From assembly GCA_039794405.1 (NCBI GenBank), contig JBDIVL010000002.1:62001-126000 (forward strand): a stretch of 64,000 nt of DNA. Reading direction: 5' to 3'. Under the pieces are notes generated by a model. The model ran no database searches. It had not been told where the DNA came from and saw only the letters and a program-made list of their open reading frames with translations. Of the stretch, positions 38,202 to 46,932 are shown piece by piece. Position numbers and translations under genes: made by a program. Numbering within the stretch: the stretch's first letter is position 1; every line of letters starts with the position of its first letter. Source of the DNA: JBDIVL01 sp039794405 (GTDB lineage Bacteria > Planctomycetota > Brocadiia > Brocadiales > Brocadiaceae).

Positions 38202-38297
38202 CTATAATTTTCTGTAGGTATCAGAAACCATTAGCAATTCTTCCGTACTTCTACTCAACTCCGATACTGCCTCTTTTAATTCTGCAGTCTTTTGCAT
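38202..38297 (-). CDS. Possible 31-residue coiled-coil peptide
   Basis: A short ORF in the gap upstream of the chemoreceptor gene reads MQKTAELKEAVSELSRSTEE with 11 more residues, and is preceded by GGGGATAATT as a fair ribosome site. The composition predicts an amphipathic helix. It might be a small regulatory peptide or a relic of a signalling gene. Evidence is limited to the ribosome site and composition. Confidence 0.3.
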   Translation of the reverse strand: MQKTAELKEAVSELSRSTEELLMVSDTYRKL

Positions 38298-38426
38298 AAT
38301 TATCCCCAACAGGAACTTGAAAAGGTTTTCAAAAATAAAACCGCTCTACAATGAAAAACAGAATACAAATGACAAAACACAGAATGCATACGCCTGTCAT
38401 CTGGATTCTGCTAAGTATGGTAAGCA

Positions 38427-39002
38427 TCATGGAGGTCTTTTCCATAGTTGGAGAAGGGATAAATATTCCTGATAACCGGTAGGTATCTGGTTGCTATAAA
38501 AAATAGTCCTTTTTCTTCTTCCATCAATAAGAGATTCCTGCAAAAGGCCAGATTTCTTCAATCTTTTCACTACCCGCCCTACCGTTGCAAGAGAAATAGA
38601 CATCCCTTCGTTCTTAATCTGAATTGAAATCTGCTTTCTTGTCCAGAAAGGATGTACTTCTTTTAATTCCTTTATCCTGTCCACCACCCATTGTGGTGTG
38701 GTTGGTTCCCTCAATTTTTTTGGCTTGCGGTTTTTTTTATTGTCCTCAAGTGAGGATAAGTTATTTGGATCATAGCGCTTTTTCCATCGGTAAAAGGTAT
38801 CCGGCGATATACCAAAATGACGACAGGTAAGTCTTGCATTTTTCCCATTCTTTTCGTAATAATCAAACCACTCAAGCTTCCTCTTTATCTCATCCGATAA
38901 AACTGGAGGTTTACAATCTTTACCGCCAACTTCTGAATTGAATGTATCTGATCCTTTGTTATCCACAGAAACGCCCATTTTCTCCTTATTCACCTCTGCC
39001 AT
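38427..39002 (-). CDS. Double HTH protein, N-terminal fragment of IS481-like transposase
   Basis: This 191-residue protein has two helix-turn-helix regions: NARLTCRHFGISPDTFYRWK (~55-75) and IKNEGMSISLATVGRVVKRL (~130-150), joined by a basic linker. RYDPNNLSSLEDNKKNRKPK matches the linker of IS481-type transposases. The DDE integrase core that should follow is absent: the frame ends soon after the second HTH and no continuation is visible downstream. It is either a truncated transposase or a domesticated DNA-binding protein. It sits at the edge of the most repeat-rich gap in the window. The N-terminal ~30 residues are polar and atypical of a transposase. Confidence 0.65.
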   Translation of the reverse strand: MAEVNKEKMGVSVDNKGSDTFNSEVGGKDCKPPVLSDEIKRKLEWFDYYEKNGKNARLTCRHFGISPDTFYRWKKRYDPNNLSSLEDNKKNRKPKKLREPTTPQWVVDRIKELKEVHPFWTRKQISIQIKNEGMSISLATVGRVVKRLKKSGLLQESLIDGRRKRTIFYSNQIPTGYQEYLSLLQLWKRPP

Positions 39003-40309
39003 AAAATCTGAGAATATACTTTACTGTATGATATCTATAAGAAATATTTCTATTTCCATATTCGGAAATCTAGATAATTTCTTAAATATTTTCCACAAAA
39101 AAGTCACGATATATTATCACAATTATCACAACTAATTATAAACACAACACTTATATCTACCAGAAAACCATGCGTCCTACATCTATTTGATTTTTATTTT
39201 ATTTACACTCAAATAGTTAACATATACTTAGAATTTTAGAAGTTTTTAAAACAAACAACACAAATAGTACGTCATGTATGTGACTTTAAAATAAGATGTT
39301 ACACAATCATCGTTATCAATAATGCTGTTATAGAAATATTAGTGAGGCAAGGCTTCAGACTTAATAAAAAGTAAGAACGATTGAACCAGCCCTGGAAATG
39401 GTTATTTGTAGATGCAAGACATATTGGCTTGATAGAAAAGGTTAAAACATTTAGAATTACCATAATAGTTTGTAACAGTCTGGTCATTACATGGAGGAGC
39501 AGGTAAGTAGTCAGGCTACTTACTGCCTACTGCAGTAAACTATAGTTATCTCAAAAGAAATGTCACATAGCGTAGCAGATTTTCGCGGAAAATACAGCGT
39601 TTCTAAGACCATTAGAGCAGCGTTTCGTTTTAACGTTACAAGATATCTATCTCTTTTTAGTTTTCCTAGTCCCAAAGTAGTGATTATAGTGTCAGCGTAT
39701 TCTTTATTTCCCAATCCAGAAGGGGGGTAGCATGGGGAACCTGCGGAGAGGTGTCATCTCTTTAGGATTTGCCGTTATTTTTCCGGTTGGTTCAATCTTG
39801 CAGATTGAACCATACGTTTCGGCATGTTGATTGACTTCGGGCCGATTTAATTTTGTAGAGACTCAAGATTTTGCGTCTCTACCACATATTTTGAGTGTTA
39901 TACAGGTTTTGGATTGGCACCAGGTACCAGTAACATATCCAAACGTTTTAGTTCAATCGTGGACGATTGAACCAACATGGGGAGACAGTGAATGGTTACA
40001 TGGTTATGTGTGGTTGGATGGTTAACAGCCATGTAGCCATTCAACTATTGAGCCATCTCTCCCCTGTGTCAAAGCAAAGATTTCTCATTCGCTTTGCTTC
40101 TTCGAAATGGCAAACTTACCATGTTCGGTCCCATTCATTGAATACTATAAGTACCTGATACTTACGATAATAGTTTGTAATGGTTCTATTCATCATAGAC
40201 AATTCTGATATCGCAGGGAATGAGGAAGTAGGCAAGTAAGTATAGTACAGGCTGCCAGCTATCTTCTGCGGTGAACTATTATGATAGTTTTTAAGAAAAG
40301 GATACAATC
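39003..40309. other. 1.3-kb gene-free, repeat-rich region
   Basis: The first ~300 bases are very AT-rich. The dispersed repeat is present as a fragment (39375-39395) and as an interrupted copy (39788-39976). Two related segments, about 39455-39550 and 40165-40285, both begin ATAATAGTTTGTAA and end in a near-inverse of this (AAACTATAG or GAACTATTATG). ORFs here are short, lack ribosome sites and are not credible. Confidence 0.5.
39788..39976 (+). repeat. Dispersed two-hairpin repeat with an internal insertion
   Basis: A perfect left hairpin (GGTTCAATCTTGCAGATTGAACC) and right hairpin (GGTTCAATCGTGGACGATTGAACC) bound this copy, with GGATTGGCACCAGG between. Compared with the copies at 22499 and 46770 it carries about 70 extra bases ending in the stem GTAGAGAC...GTCTCTAC (39854-39881). 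A related AAAATATTGCGTCTCTA lies just after the copy at 46770. Confidence 0.75.
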
Positions 40310-41128
40310 TTGCCAAAAATCTCTGTAAAAGATTTTCATCTCGACTATACGCTCCATTGTGGACAGCTATTTCGGGTTTCCAGGGTAGAAGACTGGTATT
40401 ATATTACCATAAGGAATCGCATCTTCAGGGTTCGGCAATCTAACCATCGATTGGAGTTTCACGGCATTGATAAGGAGTCTTTCGTAAGGTATTTTGCCCT
40501 CGACGAGCCATATTCTCCTATTATCAAACAAATAAACAGGGATTCATATATGAATGCAGCTATAAAGAAATATTATGGATTGCGGATTGTGCGACAAGAC
40601 CCGTGGGAGTGCCTGATATCTTTTTTGTGCTCTTCAGCAGCAAATATTCCTAAAATAAAATTAAACCTTGAGACTTTGGCACAATTCTTTGGGAAAAAGA
40701 TTGAATTGTATGGATTTGAGCAGTACTCATTTCCAAATCCTGGCGATTTAAATAACTACGAGAAGATTCTCATGGCAAAGACGGGGTTTCGGGCAAAATA
40801 TATCAAAACCGCCAATAACCTTGTTGATGAAACCTTTTTAGCATCGTTAAAAAAACTCCCTTACCTGGAAGCAAAAAAGGCATTAAAACTTATCCCCGGG
40901 GTTGGAGATAAGATTGCCGATTGCATCCTTTTGTTTTCCCTTGGTTTTACTGAAGCATTCCCCATCGATACCTGGATGAAAAAAATCCTTAAAAAACTTT
41001 ATTTTAGAAATGAAGATGTGTCGAATCTTCAATTAGAAACATTTGGCTCAAAATACTTTGGCAAGTATGCTGGATATGCGCAGCAGTTTCTCTATATGCG
41101 AGCAAGGGATTCGATGTCTGAATTATGA
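40310..41128 (+). CDS. 8-oxoguanine DNA glycosylase/AP lyase (OGG1 family)
   Basis: This 272-residue base-excision repair enzyme resembles eukaryotic OGG1. The N-terminal beta domain starts at ~8 (LDYTLHCGQLFRV, with the conserved CGQ-x2-R). The helix-hairpin-helix with catalytic lysine is LKLIPGVGDKIADCILLFSL, and the downstream catalytic Asp lies in AFPIDTWMKKIL. DPWECLISFLCSSAANI matches the family's DP-W-E motif. The start is TTG 40310 with AAAGGAT upstream at normal spacing; no ATG fits the N-terminal beta domain. It is the only plus-strand gene in this neighbourhood and stands alone. Confidence 0.92.
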   Translation: MPKISVKDFHLDYTLHCGQLFRVSRVEDWYYITIRNRIFRVRQSNHRLEFHGIDKESFVRYFALDEPYSPIIKQINRDSYMNAAIKKYYGLRIVRQDPWECLISFLCSSAANIPKIKLNLETLAQFFGKKIELYGFEQYSFPNPGDLNNYEKILMAKTGFRAKYIKTANNLVDETFLASLKKLPYLEAKKALKLIPGVGDKIADCILLFSLGFTEAFPIDTWMKKILKKLYFRNEDVSNLQLETFGSKYFGKYAGYAQQFLYMRARDSMSEL

Positions 41129-41558
41129 ATTGAAAAGCTAGCGTGGCAAAGCATCAGATCGATAAAAGAGATTGAAAACCACAGATATCACGGATTGCAC
41201 AGATTCTGATAAAATGAATAAACGGGTGAATGGGCATATGAGATTTCTCATCTAGTGCATCATCAAGGTAGTTCATAATAAATTATAGAGTATCTATCAT
41301 GCGAAGTTTTATCCGAAGCAATCTTTTTGAAGTATTCAAGAGATTGCTCCGGAAATGATTGAACCAGCATGATTATCAAACATTACCTAGATAATGTACC
41401 AGTACAGAAGTCCCCGGCGGGGGGCGTCTCTACTATCCACACATTCAGTCATTTACCCACCTACTTATCCGCTATCACTAATTCGAGATTTTTATCTGTG
41501 GTTCCGGGTATTTCTTCTAAAATCAGGCCATGTGCAAAGATAAAGTCAAAGGTGACTA
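41129..41558. other. Convergent intergenic region
   Basis: About 430 bases lie between the OGG1-type gene and leuD. ATGATTGAACCAGCATG at 41355-41371 resembles the tail of the dispersed repeat. I see no ORF, strong terminator or other structure. Confidence 0.4.
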
Positions 41559-42062
41559 CTATGCATGAGTCCCGGATTTAACCATCTTCTTTTTTACAAA
41601 ATTCATTAATCCGCCGGATCGAATAATCTCCTGCATTTCAAGGGGAAATGGCTCAAACCTGAATTGTTTTTTTGAGGTATGATTTATAATTTCGGCATCA
41701 TCAAGGTCAATTTCTATTTCATCGCCTTCCCGGATTTGCTCTGCCGCTTCAGAACATTCAAAAATAGGCAGGCCGATATTTATGGCATTCCTAAAAAAAA
41801 TGCGGGCAAAGGACTTTGCAATAACGCAAGAAATACCTGTAGCCTTGATAGAAATTGGCGCATGTTCGCGGGAGGAGCCGCAGCCAAAATTCTCTCCTGC
41901 CACGATAATGTCACCCACACTAATCTTTTTAACAAAGTTTGGATCAACGTCTTCCATACAGTGTGATGCTAATTCTTTTGTATTGGTAGTATTAAGATAC
42001 CGTGCCGGAATAATCTCGTCAGTATTAATATTATCTCCAAATTTCCAACATTTACCCTTCAT
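41559..42062 (-). CDS. leuD: 3-isopropylmalate dehydratase small subunit
   Basis: This 167-residue swivel subunit partners the LeuC aconitase-type subunit to isomerise 2- to 3-isopropylmalate in leucine synthesis. Signatures are NINTDEIIPARYL, the substrate-specificity loop GENFGCGSSREHAPIS, and SFARIFFRNAINIGLPIFEC. Length matches the short bacterial/archaeal LeuD type. ATG 42062 follows GGGAGGTTATC. It is downstream of the 1433-residue activase gene and separated from leuC by more than 4.8 kb, on the same strand. Confidence 0.95.
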   Translation of the reverse strand: MKGKCWKFGDNINTDEIIPARYLNTTNTKELASHCMEDVDPNFVKKISVGDIIVAGENFGCGSSREHAPISIKATGISCVIAKSFARIFFRNAINIGLPIFECSEAAEQIREGDEIEIDLDDAEIINHTSKKQFRFEPFPLEMQEIIRSGGLMNFVKKKMVKSGTHA

Positions 42063-42221
42063 GATAACCTCCCAACAAGGTAAAGCCTCAAACCGATAAA
42101 AAAATCGATAACTATAGTTTCACATATACTACAAGATCATGAGCTGACATCTGATTGATTATCCAGTCCTGGTTACTTTTAAAACTTGACTCAGGAGTAA
42201 TATCATAATGCACTTCACCTG

Positions 42222-45200
42222 TCATCTTCTGCCCGCAGCCAGTTGCCTATTACTTTCTGCATCTTTTTGTCTATGACTCGACACGTTATGTTTCTGAGTA
42301 TCTAATCTACCTTCCATCCTCTGGTATGCCTGATGCATAAATGCCTCCAGCCTTGTTTCCTCATTCGTTTGTTCCTGTCCGTCAAAAGATAATTTTAGAC
42401 ATGGCATGCCGCCGTGCTGTCTTTGAAACTTTTCAAGCACACCGTTTACAACAGTCCCGGGCATACAATGAAATGGTGTTACATTGATAATTCCATCAAA
42501 ACCTTCCTCAACATATTCGATCGCTTTTCCCATACTCAATACGGGATCACCTTTGTAGGAGTCATCAATATATGGTTTCCCCTTTTTAATAAGATCTTTA
42601 ATAGACGCATCTTTTAAAAAATGCCTGACCCTTCCTTTAAATACCCTTGTAAGCTTATAGGCATCGTACCTCTGGACAATATCAGAGATAAATTCACCCA
42701 AAAAGCCTTTATAGTCCTTTTCAAACATACATGATTCTCTACGGCAGTGTGCGATATAGTTAATCCATTCAGCGAAAGGAGGGATAAACACCTCCCCGCC
42801 AAGCCGCTCAATATTTCTTACAAGGAAGTTATTTGCAAACTCATTGCAGCGGACGTAAGTTTCTCCAATGATACCGATCAATGGCCTCGGCTTACTCCGG
42901 TCTATTTTTATCCTTGCAAAGGCATCTCTTGCTTCCTCAGCGAACCGAATCAGGTTCTGATGTTTTTCCAGTCCCTCCTCTGCCTTTTTCACATAATTCT
43001 CATAAATGGCATCCGTCTCACCTTTTTGCAGCTCATATGGCCTCGTTTCCCTTTGCATTTTTTGCAAGAGGTCAATATACATAATGCCGTTCCAGGCTAA
43101 CTTCCGGAAATGAGTACCTAAACTTTTAGTGTCTTCACCGTAATTCTCGCCCTGATCCATAGTATACAGCGGCACATGAGTAAACCCAAGTTCGTCTAAT
43201 ACCATACGATGGAATTTATTGTATTGGCCAAACCGGCAAGGGCCGGAAGCGGTCGCCATAAAGAAGGCACTAGATTCAGGATCAAAATCTGGACTCAGGG
43301 CCTTTTTTACAATATCTCCTGTTGTAAGGATTGCGGGATAACATTCCTTTCCCGAAGTAAATTTTCTTCCAATATCGATACTCTGTTTATTTGCCATAGG
43401 CAAGGCCTCTGCCAGTACACCGTTCGCTTTCATAGATGCTGCAATCATTCTCCCATGATCACACATATAGGGAATGTAAATGGTACGCCTTTTTCTCTCT
43501 CCCACCAAAGTTCGTATAGGAGCATCTTCCCGTAATTTTTTACTTTCCTGTGATGACTTAACATTTTTAAGACTATCAATAAACGCCTCACATCGCGTTA
43601 TTGCTCCTACGTCAGAGCTGTGCTCGTCGATCTCTATGGTTAAACATGGTTTTCCTGCCAGTTCTTTGGCAAAAAACTTCGTTATAAATGAATCAGGACC
43701 GCAGCCAAAATTCGTGATATACAAAGGATAGAGCCTCTTATCCCTGGCAATCAACCTTGCCGCCGCTATAAATCTTTGCCCGGTCTTCCAATACATATTC
43801 GGATAGTCCCTGGCTATCTCTTCAATATCCAGTTTCAAAAAATCCAGAGGAATGGTTAATATCCCTAAATCGCGTAATTTTTCCGGGAGTCCAAGGTTCA
43901 TACCCGTATCACATCCGTTGTAAGACCGACTGATGAATACAAATGCCTTCTCATTTTCACCTAATTTCTCAAGAATCTCGCCTCCCCGTACCTCTAACGT
44001 TCTCTGGAAGGTTTCTAATGCCTCACGTGCTGATCTGATGGCAGTATTAACGACATCTCCCGTACATCCGATATCTTTTGCAATTTTACGAAGGGTCTTA
44101 ACGAAATAATCTTCTCCATATTCAAAATGGATCACCGGAGATAAGACTTTAAATTTCTTTTCTTCAAAATGAATTGCTGCACGGACAAGATACGGGATAC
44201 ACTGCACGTAAGGACATGCATATGAGTGTGTAAGCCTTGGGCTTGCATGAGTTAAATTAATAACGCTTGGCAGGAACAAATAATCAATATCCCTGTCTAA
44301 AAGATCAATAACATGCCCGTGAGCCACTTTAATGGGAAAGCACGTTTCTGCGGTAATTACTTCTACTCCGTTGTAAACAATATCTTTATTCGTATCACTG
44401 GAAGTCACAATATCAAATCCCAATTCGATAAAGAATGCCTTCCACATCGGGTAAAAATCATGAAACGTAGAAACCTGTGGTATACCGATCTTTTTTCCAA
44501 TGGGCTTATCGGGTTTGTTTTTCTTATAGGTATGAAAGAGCGCTTCTTTTCTTTCGCGAAAGAGCCTTGGTAAATGTTTTCCTTTTTTCAGGGATCTCTC
44601 ATCATCAAACTTGCCGCAGCGGCTTCCATAATGAAGGGGATTCTCTCCTTCAATACTGACCTTTCTGATCTCACAAATATTCGAGCAATCCTTGCAAACA
44701 AAGGAAGACAGTTCATATTTTTTATGCCGGAGGTCGAATCCTTTAAATTTTGATTTTTCCCAGGTCCTTTCCTCCATAGCGATAATGGCAGAACCAATAG
44801 CACCCATAATATCATGATGGGGAGGTACAATAACTGTTTTACCGGTCACCTTCTCGAATGCCGCCTTTACACCACGATTAGCAGCGACTCCTCCCTGGAA
44901 AAAAATCGTATTTCCAATTTTTCTGTCTTCAACCACCCTATTGATAAAGTTCAATACTACAGAATAACTGAGACCAGCCAATAAATCATCCTTGGATGTT
45001 CCGCGCTGCTGGTGATGGTTAAGATCCGATTCCATAAAAACGGTGCACCGCTCACCGAGATGAGAAGGGCAGCACGAAGAAAGTGCCCGTTTACTGAATT
45101 CGCCCTTGATGCTCACGCTCAATTTTTCAGCCTGTTCCTCTAAAAATGAGCCAGTCCCTGCCGCACAAACCTTGTTCATGGCGAAGTCAACGATAGCTCC

Positions 45201-46523
45201 GTTTTCCAGCCGTATAAATTTTGAGTCCTGTCCACCAATTTCAAAAATAGTATCTACATTTTTGTCTACATTTGCAGCAGCGGTGGCGTGAGCAGTAATT
45301 TCGTTCTTTGCAATATCGGCGCCAATAAAGTCTCCTGTTAAATAACGTCCGGAACCGGTAGTTCCGGCGCCACAAACAACCACCTTGTCTCCCACTTCCA
45401 AACCGACTTCATAGAGACCTTGCTTTACTGCCTCAAGCGGTCTTCCCGCCGTCATTAGGTACCGCCTGGCCAGGACGGTTTTATGCTTGTCAATAACAAC
45501 GATATTAGTACTGATTGAGCCCACATCAACGCCGACGTAGACCTCGACCTTTTCATCACCGGTAAGAGAATGGATTCCGTCTGTGATTTTATAATTATCC
45601 CCTCGAAGTGGCTCAAGGCTGGATGATTTTGCGCCCCGGTCTCTTAAGTATTCTTCTATTTCCTTCAATCCCAGAAAGGGCGAGTGGATACCCTTATCAA
45701 GGATAGTAAATGCCGCACCAATAGCTCCCATTACCTTAAAATATTTTGGAATAACCAGCTCGGAAGGTTTCAATTCCAAGATATCTTCAAATGCCTTAAC
45801 CATACCGGCATTTGCTGCCACACCACCCTGGAAGACAATAGGTTTAAAAAACTCTTTCCCTTTCCCGATATTACTCTTAAAATTCCTCGCCATAGCGTAA
45901 CAAAGACCGGCTACGATATCATGTACGGGGGTACCCTCTTGTTGCAGATGAATCATATCGGTCTTAGCAAACACACTACAGCGACCTGCAATTCTCGGTG
46001 GGTTCTTGGATTTTAATGCCAGATCTCCAAACTCCTTTTCTATCGCAATGCCAAGCCGGGTAGCCTGCTGATCTAAAAACGAACCGGTGCCTGCGGCACA
46101 TAACGTGTTCATTGAAAAATCGGAAACCTTCATCTGCCCGGTAGACTCGTCATGCTCAATAAGCATGAGCTTCGAGTCTTCACCGCCTATTTCAATAATG
46201 GTACGTACTTCTGGATGTAAGGTTGTAGTAGCCTTGCTATGGGCAACGACTTCGTTAACAAAGGCGATATTCATCAACTCAGATACAAACTTCCCCCCGG
46301 TCCCCGTAATAGCCATACCGTCAATGTCGTCAATGTGAGTCCGGTTAAATATATCTCTTAAAACGAGGAGGAATGTTTCCACGGGTTGACCATGTGAACG
46401 AACATAATGATCTTCTAAAATTTCCTTACGATCATTAATTAATACCGCTTTTACACTCACTGAACCAATATCTAGTCCTACATACTTTTTCTGGGGCATC
46501 GTTGTATTCATAATTTTTACCAT
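42222..46523 (-). CDS. Acyl-CoA dehydratase activase/HgdB-like fusion protein
   Basis: This 1433-residue protein has two tandem BadF/BcrA-type ASKHA ATPase domains: ~10-270 (YVGLDIGSVSVKAVLINDRK, GRCSVFAKTDMI) and ~325-590 (VYVGVDVGSISTNIVVIDKH, GERCTVFMESDLNHHQQ). Both have the conserved cysteine that coordinates the shared 4Fe-4S cluster in these activators. A DUF2229-like domain (~640-850) and a long region resembling the 2-hydroxyacyl-CoA dehydratase HgdB/C family (~900-1400) follow. Such activases use ATP to drive a single low-potential electron into a dehydratase or reductase. The giant fused form is widespread in anaerobes but its reaction is unknown. It lies between leuC and leuD. Alternative starts at 46511 and 46499 are possible. 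Confidence 0.9.
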   Translation of the reverse strand: MVKIMNTTMPQKKYVGLDIGSVSVKAVLINDRKEILEDHYVRSHGQPVETFLLVLRDIFNRTHIDDIDGMAITGTGGKFVSELMNIAFVNEVVAHSKATTTLHPEVRTIIEIGGEDSKLMLIEHDESTGQMKVSDFSMNTLCAAGTGSFLDQQATRLGIAIEKEFGDLALKSKNPPRIAGRCSVFAKTDMIHLQQEGTPVHDIVAGLCYAMARNFKSNIGKGKEFFKPIVFQGGVAANAGMVKAFEDILELKPSELVIPKYFKVMGAIGAAFTILDKGIHSPFLGLKEIEEYLRDRGAKSSSLEPLRGDNYKITDGIHSLTGDEKVEVYVGVDVGSISTNIVVIDKHKTVLARRYLMTAGRPLEAVKQGLYEVGLEVGDKVVVCGAGTTGSGRYLTGDFIGADIAKNEITAHATAAANVDKNVDTIFEIGGQDSKFIRLENGAIVDFAMNKVCAAGTGSFLEEQAEKLSVSIKGEFSKRALSSCCPSHLGERCTVFMESDLNHHQQRGTSKDDLLAGLSYSVVLNFINRVVEDRKIGNTIFFQGGVAANRGVKAAFEKVTGKTVIVPPHHDIMGAIGSAIIAMEERTWEKSKFKGFDLRHKKYELSSFVCKDCSNICEIRKVSIEGENPLHYGSRCGKFDDERSLKKGKHLPRLFRERKEALFHTYKKNKPDKPIGKKIGIPQVSTFHDFYPMWKAFFIELGFDIVTSSDTNKDIVYNGVEVITAETCFPIKVAHGHVIDLLDRDIDYLFLPSVINLTHASPRLTHSYACPYVQCIPYLVRAAIHFEEKKFKVLSPVIHFEYGEDYFVKTLRKIAKDIGCTGDVVNTAIRSAREALETFQRTLEVRGGEILEKLGENEKAFVFISRSYNGCDTGMNLGLPEKLRDLGILTIPLDFLKLDIEEIARDYPNMYWKTGQRFIAAARLIARDKRLYPLYITNFGCGPDSFITKFFAKELAGKPCLTIEIDEHSSDVGAITRCEAFIDSLKNVKSSQESKKLREDAPIRTLVGERKRRTIYIPYMCDHGRMIAASMKANGVLAEALPMANKQSIDIGRKFTSGKECYPAILTTGDIVKKALSPDFDPESSAFFMATASGPCRFGQYNKFHRMVLDELGFTHVPLYTMDQGENYGEDTKSLGTHFRKLAWNGIMYIDLLQKMQRETRPYELQKGETDAIYENYVKKAEEGLEKHQNLIRFAEEARDAFARIKIDRSKPRPLIGIIGETYVRCNEFANNFLVRNIERLGGEVFIPPFAEWINYIAHCRRESCMFEKDYKGFLGEFISDIVQRYDAYKLTRVFKGRVRHFLKDASIKDLIKKGKPYIDDSYKGDPVLSMGKAIEYVEEGFDGIINVTPFHCMPGTVVNGVLEKFQRQHGGMPCLKLSFDGQEQTNEETRLEAFMHQAYQRMEGRLDTQKHNVSSHRQKDAESNRQLAAGRR

Positions 46524-46603
46524 CTGTCAGATAAAGAAATGTTAACTATTTTTCCTGGCCCTTTAGTTCTTAAATGAGGCCTTCGGCGAATTTTTATACC
46601 ACC

Positions 46604-46700
46604 TTGTAGGAGCGAACCTTGTGTTCGCCCAAACGGGAAACAAACAGAAACGTTTTGAATCGTGCAGGGGAAGACCAAACATAAGGTTCACCCCCTACAA
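46604..46700. repeat. 97-bp element with ~22-bp terminal inverted repeats
   Basis: TTGTAGGAGCGAACCTTGTG at the left end pairs with the right end, whose complement begins TTGTAGGGGGTGAACCTTAT, allowing one gap. The core (CAAACAGAAACGTTTTGAAT, CGTGCAGGG, AAGACC) recurs inverted at 32254-32333. It is MITE-like, with no coding capacity. Confidence 0.7.
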
Positions 46701-46769
46701 AAGAATACTGAAATTTCTAAACGTTACATCAGATTGGACTTTAAAAGAAAAAAACCAACGACTCATGGT

Positions 46770-46890
46770 TGGTTCAATCTTGAAATTGAACCATATGTTT
46801 AAGCATGGACCTGTATTTTTTGGTCGATGCCAGACATAGGAAACATACCAAATATTTCGGTTCAATCGAAGACGACTGAACCTGCCTTGG
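46770..46890 (+). repeat. Dispersed two-hairpin repeat, complete
   Basis: The left hairpin GGTTCAATCTTGAAATTGAACC, the middle with GGTCGATGCCAGACATAGG, and a slightly degenerate right hairpin (GGTTCAATCGAAGACGACTGAACC) are present. AAAATATTGCGTCTCTA lies immediately after it. Confidence 0.75.
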
Positions 46891-46932
46891 GTACAGAAGC
46901 AAAATATTGCGTCTCTATTTTTTGAATATCTG

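Larger units (their letters stand above)
46524..46932. other. Intergenic region filled with two repeat elements
   Basis: The gap between leuC and the activase gene holds the inverted-repeat element at 46604-46700 and a complete copy of the dispersed repeat at 46770-46890. No promoter can be named with confidence. Confidence 0.5.

Noticed and set aside
39520..39714. A 64-codon minus-strand ORF in the repeat-rich gap.
   Set aside because: No ribosome site, and one end lies within a repeat segment.
22499..46890. GGTTCAATC in the dispersed repeat resembles the T-loop of tRNA (GTTCRANTC).
   Set aside because: No acceptor stem, D-arm or anticodon arm can be built around it, and the motif is one arm of a simple hairpin.
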